Assembly: GCA_900771165.1 (NCBI GenBank)
Contig: CAAGMX010000013.1
Location: 1 to 5,580, forward strand
DNA from: Victivallales bacterium
GTDB taxonomy: Bacteria; Verrucomicrobiota; Lentisphaeria; Oligosphaerales; Oligosphaeraceae
Reading direction: 5' to 3'
Length of the DNA: 5,580 nt
Shown here: positions 1-5,107 of the stretch, in pieces
How the letters are laid out: the number at the start of each line of letters is the position of its first letter
Position numbering within the stretch: position 1 is the first letter of the stretch
Made by a program: the position numbers and the translations under genes
Notes under the pieces: generated by a model
What the model saw: only the letters and a program-made list of their open reading frames with translations
The model's database searches: none
Told to the model about the DNA's origin: nothing

Positions 1-42
1 CCATTTTTTCTGGAAAAAAGCAGAATGCTATTTTAGGATTCC

Positions 43-56
43 ATTGTCAAAGAGCA
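43..56 (-). promoter_or_regulatory. boxA-like antitermination motif
   Basis: The minus strand reads TGCTCTTTGACAAT from 56 down to 43. Its first twelve bases differ from the E. coli rrn boxA TGCTCTTTAACA at one position only (G for A), a change seen in other bacterial boxA sites. NusB-NusE binding to boxA RNA is known to protect long untranslated transcripts (rRNA operons, and CRISPR arrays in some bacteria) from Rho. It points out of the window to the left, and lies in non-coding sequence after a hairpin, as in boxB-boxA rrn leaders. Confidence 0.55.
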
Positions 57-75
57 AAAATTCGCCAAACACGAG

Positions 76-111
76 ACCCCGTTTACGGGGTGGGAGGCCT
101 GGTTACCCCGT
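76..111 (-). repeat. Three copies of a 7-base arm giving two mutually exclusive hairpins
   Basis: On the plus strand ACCCCGT occurs at 76-82 and 105-111, and its complement ACGGGGT at 85-91. Bases 76-81 and 86-91 form a perfect 6-bp stem with a TTTA loop. Bases 85-91 can instead pair with 105-111 over a 13-nt loop. In a minus-strand transcript the 105-111/85-91 hairpin would form first and the 91-76 hairpin would compete with it, about 20 nt before the boxA-like motif. This could be a boxB-like hairpin or a simple regulatory switch; no U-tract follows directly. Confidence 0.5.
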
Positions 112-142
112 GGGTGGAATTTTTCAACGGCACAAGGGGGCA

Positions 143-169
143 AATTTTCCCCGGAAGGGCAGGAAAATT
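143..169. repeat. 8-bp perfect inverted repeat
   Basis: AATTTTCC at 143-150 pairs perfectly with GGAAAATT at 162-169, across an 11-nt spacer. It abuts the next inverted repeat, which begins at 170. No function can be assigned. Confidence 0.4.
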
Positions 170-230
170 GGGGGTGAGGACGATATGTGGGCTACGTATG
201 CGATAGGTTCTTTTAAGGTTCCTCACCCCC
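170..230. repeat. 11-bp perfect inverted repeat with 39-nt loop
   Basis: GGGGGTGAGGA at 170-180 and TCCTCACCCCC at 220-230 are exact reverse complements. The 39-nt spacer contains CGATATG and CGATAGG, a near direct repeat. The right arm runs into a ten-C homopolymer (226-235). In RNA from either strand this would make a strong closing stem. Its role is unknown. Confidence 0.5.
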
Positions 231-251
231 CCCCCAGCATCTTGGGAAACG

Positions 252-291
252 ATTTTGCGCCATGGGGAGACAATTCCCCAAGGTGCAAAAT
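252..291. terminator. Long hairpin after nadC, possible factor-dependent or atypical terminator
   Basis: Arms 252-268 and 275-291 pair with a 6-nt loop (GACAAT). TTTTGC pairs with GCAAAA, CC with GG and TGGGGA with TCCCCA; there is one A-A mismatch (262/281) and one position (259/284) that is G-U on the plus strand but A-C on the minus. It starts 28 nt after the nadC stop. The flanks are T-rich 5' and A-rich 3' on both strands, opposite to a classical intrinsic terminator, so a U-tract is missing. It may stabilise a transcript end or bind a protein. Confidence 0.4.
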
Positions 292-303
292 ATGTTATAA
301 CAT
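292..303. promoter_or_regulatory. Palindromic extended -10-like element
   Basis: ATGTTATAACAT is a perfect 12-bp palindrome, so both strands read TGTTATAAC, which fits an extended -10 (TGnTATAAT, one mismatch). On the minus strand it sits 17-28 nt past the nadC stop and could start a leader transcript running left. An alternative minus-strand pair is TTGAAT (315-310) with TATTTT (292-287) at 17-nt spacing. The symmetry could equally be a protein-binding operator. Unproven. Confidence 0.35.
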
Positions 304-319
304 CCTTGTATTCAATGAC

Positions 320-1192
320 TTAGAAGATATCTAATCCGATGTCCACCGCAGGAGCGGAGTGAGTGAGGGCTCCGGAGGAGATGTAGTCCAGTCCCAGATG
401 GGCGAGGGAGGGGAGTCGTTCCAGGGTGATATTTCCGGAGGCTTCGGTTTTGGCGCGTCCGGCGATGAGTTTGATGGACTCGGCCATTTGTTCGTTGGAC
501 ATATTGTCCAGGAGGATGTATTCCACGCCGGCTTCGGCAGCGGCCCGGACATCGGCCAGGGAGTCGGCCTCCACCTCGATTTCCAGGTTGGGGTATTTTT
601 CCCGGCAGGCGCGGACGGCGTGGGCGATGGACTGGGATCCTCCGGCCCTTCGGGCCAGTTCCCGATGGTTGTCCTTGATCATGATGCGGTCAAAGAGTCC
701 GATTCGGTGGTTTTGTCCGCCCCCCATCAGGACGGCGTATTTTTCCACCAGTCGGAGTCCCGGGGTGGTTTTGCGGGTATCCAGGAGTTTGGTATTGGTG
801 TCGTAGCCCAGGGCATCCACGTATTTCCGGGTCATGGTGGCGATGCCGGAGAGTCTCTGGAGGAGATTGAGGGCGGTGCGTTCGCCGGTGAGGATGGCCC
901 GGGCATTCCCCTCCACGGTGGCGACCCGGTCACCGGGGCTGGCGGTATCCCCATCCTGGAAGTGCTGGGTGAATTCCACATCGGCACTCAATTCCTGGAA
1001 GAGGATGTTCAGGATGGGCAGACCCGCCAGGACACAGGGCTTCCGGGGGATGAAATGGGCCACGGTGGTCTGCTGGGGGGGCACCACGGCCAGGGTGGTG
1101 GCGTCACCGCTGCCGACATCTTCGGCAATGGCCTTTTGACACAACTCTCGGAGGATGGATTCGTTCAGATAGTAGGGAAGATGGGCGGACAT
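320..1192 (-). CDS. nadC: Quinolinate phosphoribosyltransferase (carboxylating nicotinate-nucleotide pyrophosphorylase)
   Basis: Cytosolic enzyme of de novo NAD synthesis. It condenses quinolinate with PRPP to give nicotinate mononucleotide, CO2 and pyrophosphate. The 290-residue length is normal for NadC. The family signature runs throughout: EDVGSGDAT at residues 24-32, GERTALNLLQ at 103-112, LDTRKTTPGLR at 137-147, GGGQNHR at 157-163, KDNH at 173-176, EVE at 206-208, LLDNMS at 227-232, ASGNI at 251-255 and the C-terminal SSGALTHSAPAVD. R104, R140, K141, H162, R163 and K173 match the basic phosphate- and carboxylate-binding residues known in the family. E207 and D229 match its acidic active-site residues. 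The ATG start puts the N-terminal helix at the usual distance from EDVGSGD; no Shine-Dalgarno sequence precedes it. It is the last gene of the cluster, 78 nt after the transferase, and nadA or nadB is not in view. The identification is secure. Confidence 0.97.
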   Translation of the reverse strand: MSAHLPYYLNESILRELCQKAIAEDVGSGDATTLAVVPPQQTTVAHFIPRKPCVLAGLPILNILFQELSADVEFTQHFQDGDTASPGDRVATVEGNARAILTGERTALNLLQRLSGIATMTRKYVDALGYDTNTKLLDTRKTTPGLRLVEKYAVLMGGGQNHRIGLFDRIMIKDNHRELARRAGGSQSIAHAVRACREKYPNLEIEVEADSLADVRAAAEAGVEYILLDNMSNEQMAESIKLIAGRAKTEASGNITLERLPSLAHLGLDYISSGALTHSAPAVDIGLDIF

Positions 1193-1270
1193 AGCAGAAG
1201 GGGGATGAAGATGAATTTCTCTCTCGGGGCAGGGCGGCCGGGCGGCGCCCCTTCTTCGGGGGGGCTTCTC
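1193..1270 (-). other. Gap between transferase and nadC with GC hairpins
   Basis: The 78-nt gap contains a GC-only stem (1232-1235 with 1247-1250, then 1237-1239 with 1244-1246 after one bulged base, loop 1240-1243). An alternative is CCCC at 1248-1251 with GGGG at 1258-1261. No U-tract follows on the minus strand; the next bases are GAGAGAGAAATTC. No Shine-Dalgarno sequence precedes nadC: the bases before its ATG are pyrimidine-rich. The hairpin could attenuate or partly separate nadC expression from the upstream genes. Confidence 0.3.
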
Positions 1271-2356
1271 CTACTCTGGCGGGTGTGCGCCCAGCTGAAT
1301 GAGAAGAATCAGGGTGACCATGGCCAGCATCTGGGCCAGGATCAGGAACGCGGCCATGGGGGGCGTCCAAAGGAGGGAGAGGGCACCGGTGCCCGCCAGG
1401 AGGGAAAGGAGCCAGATGGCGAGGACCGCCTGGAGGCGGGAGAGGCCCAGGGCCACAAAACGGTGGGAGAGGTGCCGGTTGTCCCCCACATAGACCGGCT
1501 TATGGAGACGCAGGCGGATCAGCACCACGGTAACGGCATCCAGGAGGGGGACGGCCAGCACCAGGAGGGGGATGGTCAGGGCCAGGAGGCTGGGGGTGTT
1601 TTCCGGGTGATAGAAGGTGGTCAGGATGCAGGAGACGGCCAGGAGATAGCCCAGGAAATGACTGCCGCAGTCCCCCATGAAGACCTTGGCCTTGGGGAAG
1701 TTGTGGAAGAGGAATCCCAGGGCGACGCCTCCGGAGAGGGCGTTGAAGGCGCCCACGAAGAGCTGTCCCCGCAGGGCGGCGATGGCGAAGAGGAAGGCGA
1801 AGGCGATGACGGCCACGCCGCCGGCCAGGCCGTTCATGTTGTCGAAGAAGTTCATGGCATTGACCACAGTGGCAATCCAGAGGGCGGTGAGAAGCCAGGA
1901 GAGCCAGAGGGGGACCACGCCCACCAGGATCCGGGGGCCCAAGAGGGCGGTGAGGAGGGCGGCCCCCAGCTGCACCGCCAGCTTTGTCCTGGCGGAGAGG
2001 TGGGCCCGGTCATCCCGGTAGCCCATGAGCACCAGGAGGAGGGCGCAGAGGACCACGGTGGCCAGGGAGGGGAGGGCGGTGTGGAGTCCCCCCAGGGGTT
2101 CCGTCAGGAAGGCGGGGAGCCAGGGGGCCAGGAGGACGCTTCCGGCCAGAGCCAGGGCCAGCACCGGGAACCAGACCAGGGCCATGGCCACGCCTCCCAC
2201 CACCGGAGTGGCCTGGGCGTGATTCTTGTGCCCCTCGCTGCAGGGACGGTCCATGAGCCCCCGGCGCAAGGCAGCCTTGCGGCAGAGAGGCATCAGGGTG
2301 GCCGTCAGAAGGGCGGCCACGCCCCAGAGGAGGAGTTGGAGAAGAATCCAGGACAT
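1271..2356 (-). CDS. MraY/WecA-family polyprenyl-phosphate sugar-1-phosphate transferase (glycosyltransferase family 4 type)
   Basis: Polytopic inner-membrane enzyme, 361 residues with about ten or eleven hydrophobic segments. The family transfers a sugar-1-phosphate from a UDP-sugar to undecaprenyl phosphate, the first membrane step of an envelope glycan. Visible motifs are DRP at 36-38 with TPVVGGVAM at 50-58 (the family's PxxGG region), DDRAHLSARTK at 115-125 with the Asp pair D115/D116, NAMNFFDNMNGLAGG at 166-180, GDCGS at 229 onward (MGDCGSHFLG), and the last cytoplasmic loop GDNRHLSHRF at 291-300. The DDR and NxxNxxDNxxG motifs resemble WecA/TagO more than true MraY, so GlcNAc-1-phosphate or a related sugar is the likelier substrate than MurNAc-pentapeptide; this is inference. 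The loop reads HLSHR instead of the usual HxHH. The start ATG follows the cmk stop TAG with no gap, which suggests translational coupling. No polysaccharide genes are adjacent, so the end product is unknown. Confidence 0.9.
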   Translation of the reverse strand: MSWILLQLLLWGVAALLTATLMPLCRKAALRRGLMDRPCSEGHKNHAQATPVVGGVAMALVWFPVLALALAGSVLLAPWLPAFLTEPLGGLHTALPSLATVVLCALLLVLMGYRDDRAHLSARTKLAVQLGAALLTALLGPRILVGVVPLWLSWLLTALWIATVVNAMNFFDNMNGLAGGVAVIAFAFLFAIAALRGQLFVGAFNALSGGVALGFLFHNFPKAKVFMGDCGSHFLGYLLAVSCILTTFYHPENTPSLLALTIPLLVLAVPLLDAVTVVLIRLRLHKPVYVGDNRHLSHRFVALGLSRLQAVLAIWLLSLLAGTGALSLLWTPPMAAFLILAQMLAMVTLILLIQLGAHPPE

Positions 2357-3040
2357 CTACGAATTTTGGCGAACCAGGGAGGCCAGTTTGTCGGCCACCT
2401 CTTCGGGGGTCATGCCGTCGGTCTGAATCAGGAGGGCATCCTCGGCGGGGCGGAGGGGGGCGATCTTCCGGGTGGAATCAATTTCGTCCCGCCGGGCGAT
2501 ATCCGCCGCCACGGATTCCAGGGTGGCGCCCTGGGGGACTTCCCCCTTCTGGGCGAGGCGTCTCCGGGCGCGCTCCAGGGGGGTGGCGGTGACAAAGAAC
2601 TTGAACTTTGCCTGGGGGAAGATCACCGTCCCGATGTCCCGTCCTTCCATGATGACGATTCCCAGCTTCCGGCAGTCTCGCTGGACTTGGAGGAGCCATT
2701 CCCGGAGGGCGGGGATTTTGGCCACATGGCTGACCACGGCGGCCACCCTGGGGGCATGGAGTTCCGGGAGTTCCACCTCCTTTCCGTCCAGGAAGAGGAC
2801 GGGGGCGCCTTCCTTCAGCTCGTAGGTGAGGGTGGTGCTTTGGAGCATCTCCACCACCTGGTCCGGCTGGGTTTCGGGCTGGAGATTCCGGGTCAGGGCC
2901 TTCCAGGAGAGGGCCCGGTAGAGGTCTCCGGTGCTCAGGTAGTGTCCCCCCAGGCGCTGGGCCAGCAGTTTGGCCACCGTGCTTTTTCCGGAGGCGGCGG
3001 GGCCGTCGATGGCGATTTGGAAGGTGGGGCGAGGATCCAT
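2357..3040 (-). CDS. cmk: Cytidylate kinase (CMP/dCMP kinase)
   Basis: Cytosolic nucleoside-monophosphate kinase that phosphorylates CMP and dCMP with ATP, recycling CMP released by RNA turnover and lipid or glycan synthesis. The 227-residue protein begins with the P-loop GPAASGKST (13-21). It then has STGDLYRA (36-43), EGRDIGTVIFP (132-142), the RARRR lid region (157-161), RRDEIDSTR (183-191) and APLRPAEDA (194-202), all in the order of bacterial Cmk. R134, D135, R184, D185 and R191 fall where the family binds CMP and phosphates. In the CMP-site segment S36 and D39 replace the usual Asp and Ala of D(S/T)GA. The ATG lies 9 nt after the rseP stop; the bases before it are CCTCCCCCC, so there is no Shine-Dalgarno sequence. 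The stop TAG touches the next gene's ATG. The call is secure. Confidence 0.96.
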   Translation of the reverse strand: MDPRPTFQIAIDGPAASGKSTVAKLLAQRLGGHYLSTGDLYRALSWKALTRNLQPETQPDQVVEMLQSTTLTYELKEGAPVLFLDGKEVELPELHAPRVAAVVSHVAKIPALREWLLQVQRDCRKLGIVIMEGRDIGTVIFPQAKFKFFVTATPLERARRRLAQKGEVPQGATLESVAADIARRDEIDSTRKIAPLRPAEDALLIQTDGMTPEEVADKLASLVRQNS

Positions 3041-3049
3041 GGGGGGAGG

Positions 3050-5029
3050 TCAGGGGGTTTCGGTGGTGCCGGGGGTCTGCTCCTGGGAAACCGGGGATTC
3101 GGTCTGGATGACCTGCTTTTTCTCCTGCTTCTGGACTTTGCCGCCCTTGCGGGAGTATCGGAAGATGCGCCGTCCGTCGAAGAGGGTGATGTAGACCATC
3201 ATGAGGATCAGGAGGACGGCGAAGGTGTTGTAGACGTATTTGAAGAAAGTGGCGGGGATGCGCCGGCGGATCACGGCCTCCACGGCGGCGAAGAGGATGT
3301 GTCCTCCGTCCAGGACGGGGAGGGGGAGAAGGTTCATGAAGGCCAGGGAGAAAGAGATGAGGATGATGAAGGAGAATCCTCCCCGGTATCCCTCGTAGTT
3401 CAGCTTATACCACAGGGCCTGGATGATGCCCAGGGGACCGCTCATGTGCCGGATGCCCACCTGGGCGGAGGGGGTCTCCCGGGGCTTGCCCGTGATGACG
3501 CTCTTGGCCCGGGAGGTGAGGGGGGCGAAGAGGAGGCTCAGGGTGCGGGTGGTGGTGTTCAGCACTTCCGTGAACTGGGCCCAGGGGGTGACATGCTGGA
3601 TGGAACGGGGAAGCTCGCTGGCCAGCACGGCGCCCAGCAGGGGGACGCCGGGCCGCTCCGGCAGGAAATAGGGGGTGAGGGTGACCTGGCGTTCCTGGGT
3701 ACCCCGGCGGTAGGTCACCTCCAGGGGAATGGCGCCGCTCTCCCGGACGAATTTCTGGAATTCCGTAATCTCCCGCACCACTAGGGTGTCCGGCTGGGAG
3801 GAGGTGCCGTCGCCCTCCGGGGGGGCAAGGCGCTTCAGGGCGAGGAGCTGGTCACCCTGCCGGAGCCCGGCCTTGGCGGCGGGGGAATCGGGGGAGCATC
3901 CCGCCACCAGCACATGGAAGGAGAAGCCCAGGGCTTCCGGGGTGGGCTGGATCTGGTCCTCCAGGGAGAGGGCCAGGGGGGGCAGCGGGACGCCGTTCCG
4001 GGTGGCCTCTACCGCCAGGGTGGCGGTGCCTTCCGGGAGCGTCCGCAGCATCCGCTCCAGATCCATGGGGGAGCGCAGATTGGTGCGGTTCAGGGAGAGC
4101 AGCTGGTCGCCTCCCTGGAGGCCGGCCTTCTCGGCAGGGGAGCCCGGGCGGACCTCCGCCACATGGACGGGATTCAGGACATCCATGAAGGGGAAGGCCA
4201 GTTCCTCCATGTCCGGATTCTTCGCCGGAATGTAGGAGAACGCCAGGGACTCGCCCTGACGGATGACCTTCAACTCCACCCGTCCCCGGTTGCCGTAGAC
4301 ATACTCCTTCCTAAAATCCTCGGTGCCCTCCTTGAAGGGGGAGCCGTTGACCTCAATGATCCGGTCGCCGGGGCGCACCCCCGCCTCCCACTCCGGATTT
4401 CTCTCCGGGGTGAAGGTGACCTCCCGGGATTCCTCCGCCCCGGGCTCCTGAATCACCAGGGTGAGTTCCTGGGGCACCGAGTCCCGGTTTCCCAGATGAT
4501 AGCAGAGGGCCTCCCAGTACAGGGGGGTGGTTTCCTGCACGGGCGCCTGGTTGACGGAGAGGATCTGGCTGTCCCGTGGGAAGGGGGCGCTATGGGGGAG
4601 ATAGGCGGGCAGGGCGCTCACCACCACGGAGGTGGAGGGGACGGGGCGCCAGAGTCCCGCCGCCCACATGATGGTGGCCAGGAGGAATCCGAAGAAGACA
4701 TTGAAGAGCGGGCCGGCAAAGGCGGTCCAGGCCCGGGCACCTGGGGAGGCGTGGGGGAGGGGTTTATTGTCGGAGGCGTGGGGGGTGTCGGTGGGATCCA
4801 GCTGGGGCAGGGAGACGAATCCCCCGAAGGGGAGCCAGCTGATGACATACTCCACGCCCCGGTAGGTGAAGCCCCAGAGCCTGGGGCCCATGCCCACGGA
4901 GAATTTCTCCACGTGGAGGCCCTTCCACAGGGCTACCAGGAGATGACCGAACTCATGGATAAAGACACAGAACCCGAAGAAGAATACGATAAACAGGATC
5001 TTCAGGATGACGGAAAGGAAAGCGGGCAT
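3050..5029 (-). CDS. rseP: RIP metalloprotease RseP / site-2 protease with expanded PDZ region
   Basis: Intramembrane zinc metalloprotease. In characterised relatives it cuts anti-sigma factors and signal-peptide remnants within the membrane. The zinc site HEFGH lies at residues 25-29, at the end of the first hydrophobic segment (about 5-24). FAGPLFNVFFGF at 104-115 marks the second segment. NLLPLPVLDGGH (566-577) in the third supplies the catalytic-site Asp D574, and a fourth segment spans about 596-615. Between segments two and three are about 420 residues with PDZ-like blocks: a degenerate one near 133-163, GVRPGDRIIEVNG (217-229), SPAEKAGLQGGDQLL (297-311) and SPAAKAGLRQGDQLL (382-396). 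At 659 residues it is about 200 longer than the roughly 450-residue E. coli RseP. A polar, Lys/Gln/Thr-rich tail (about 617-659) follows the last segment. The chosen ATG places HEFGH as in known RseP proteins (residue 22 in E. coli); no Shine-Dalgarno sequence is visible. The natural substrate cannot be told from the window. Confidence 0.94.
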   Translation of the reverse strand: MPAFLSVILKILFIVFFFGFCVFIHEFGHLLVALWKGLHVEKFSVGMGPRLWGFTYRGVEYVISWLPFGGFVSLPQLDPTDTPHASDNKPLPHASPGARAWTAFAGPLFNVFFGFLLATIMWAAGLWRPVPSTSVVVSALPAYLPHSAPFPRDSQILSVNQAPVQETTPLYWEALCYHLGNRDSVPQELTLVIQEPGAEESREVTFTPERNPEWEAGVRPGDRIIEVNGSPFKEGTEDFRKEYVYGNRGRVELKVIRQGESLAFSYIPAKNPDMEELAFPFMDVLNPVHVAEVRPGSPAEKAGLQGGDQLLSLNRTNLRSPMDLERMLRTLPEGTATLAVEATRNGVPLPPLALSLEDQIQPTPEALGFSFHVLVAGCSPDSPAAKAGLRQGDQLLALKRLAPPEGDGTSSQPDTLVVREITEFQKFVRESGAIPLEVTYRRGTQERQVTLTPYFLPERPGVPLLGAVLASELPRSIQHVTPWAQFTEVLNTTTRTLSLLFAPLTSRAKSVITGKPRETPSAQVGIRHMSGPLGIIQALWYKLNYEGYRGGFSFIILISFSLAFMNLLPLPVLDGGHILFAAVEAVIRRRIPATFFKYVYNTFAVLLILMMVYITLFDGRRIFRYSRKGGKVQKQEKKQVIQTESPVSQEQTPGTTETP

Positions 5030-5062
5030 AGGAAGTCCAGGGCGGCGTCGTGAGAATGAGGT

Positions 5063-5068
5063 AATATA
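5063..5068 (-). promoter_or_regulatory. Possible -10 box upstream of rseP
   Basis: TATATT on the minus strand (5068-5063) lies 33 nt before the rseP ATG inside the imperfect palindrome GGTATATTACC, in an otherwise GC-rich gap. No -35 hexamer is recognisable at 16-18 nt upstream, where the GC hairpin lies. A separate rseP promoter is possible but weakly supported. Confidence 0.2.
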
Positions 5069-5074
5069 CCGTTT

Positions 5075-5098
5075 TCCCCCCGGGCCGCCCTAGGGGGA
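5075..5098 (-). repeat. GC-rich hairpin between dus and rseP
   Basis: On the minus strand TCCCCCT (5098-5092) pairs with GGGGGGA (5081-5075), including one U-G pair. After a bulged A, GGG (5090-5088) pairs with CCC (5084-5082) around a CGG loop. This is a stable hairpin starting 9 nt after the dus stop. It is followed by AAAC rather than U residues, so it is not a standard intrinsic terminator. Confidence 0.4.
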
Positions 5099-5107
5099 GG
5101 CGGGGGA

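Larger units (their letters stand above)
1..319. other. AT-richer non-coding region downstream of nadC
   Basis: No convincing gene is present on either strand. Compared with the coding part it is richer in A and T runs, and it is crowded with inverted repeats (4-19, 76-111, 143-169, 170-230, 252-291, 292-303), a C10 homopolymer (226-235) and a boxA-like motif on the minus strand. The arrangement suggests a transcription-control or leader region for something beyond the left edge rather than a simple gene gap. Confidence 0.7.

Noticed and set aside
4..19. TTTTTTC-TG-GAAAAAA inverted repeat as an intrinsic terminator
   Set aside because: The stem is almost all A-T with a 2-nt loop, so it would be unstable in RNA; it is more likely chance in an A/T-run region.
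76..111. CRISPR repeat remnant (CCCC-stem repeats separated by a spacer)
   Set aside because: The shared unit is only 7 bases, there is no second full-length repeat of 25-37 nt at regular spacing, and no cas gene is in the window.
44..334. 96-codon plus-strand open frame in the region after nadC
   Set aside because: It starts at TTG, has no ribosome site, runs through several inverted repeats and the C10 tract, ends inside nadC in the antisense direction, and resembles no family I recognise.
359..3784. Very long plus-strand open frame (about 1,141 codons) antisense to four genes
   Set aside because: It is the codon-aligned complement of nadC, the transferase, cmk and rseP. Its translation is Gly/Glu/His/Gln-rich low-complexity sequence with no domain, and its openness follows from absence of TTA, CTA and TCA codons in the true genes.
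3914..5053. Second long plus-strand open frame antisense to rseP
   Set aside because: It has the same frame and same cause as the first: a shadow of rseP, whose own product has complete catalytic motifs.
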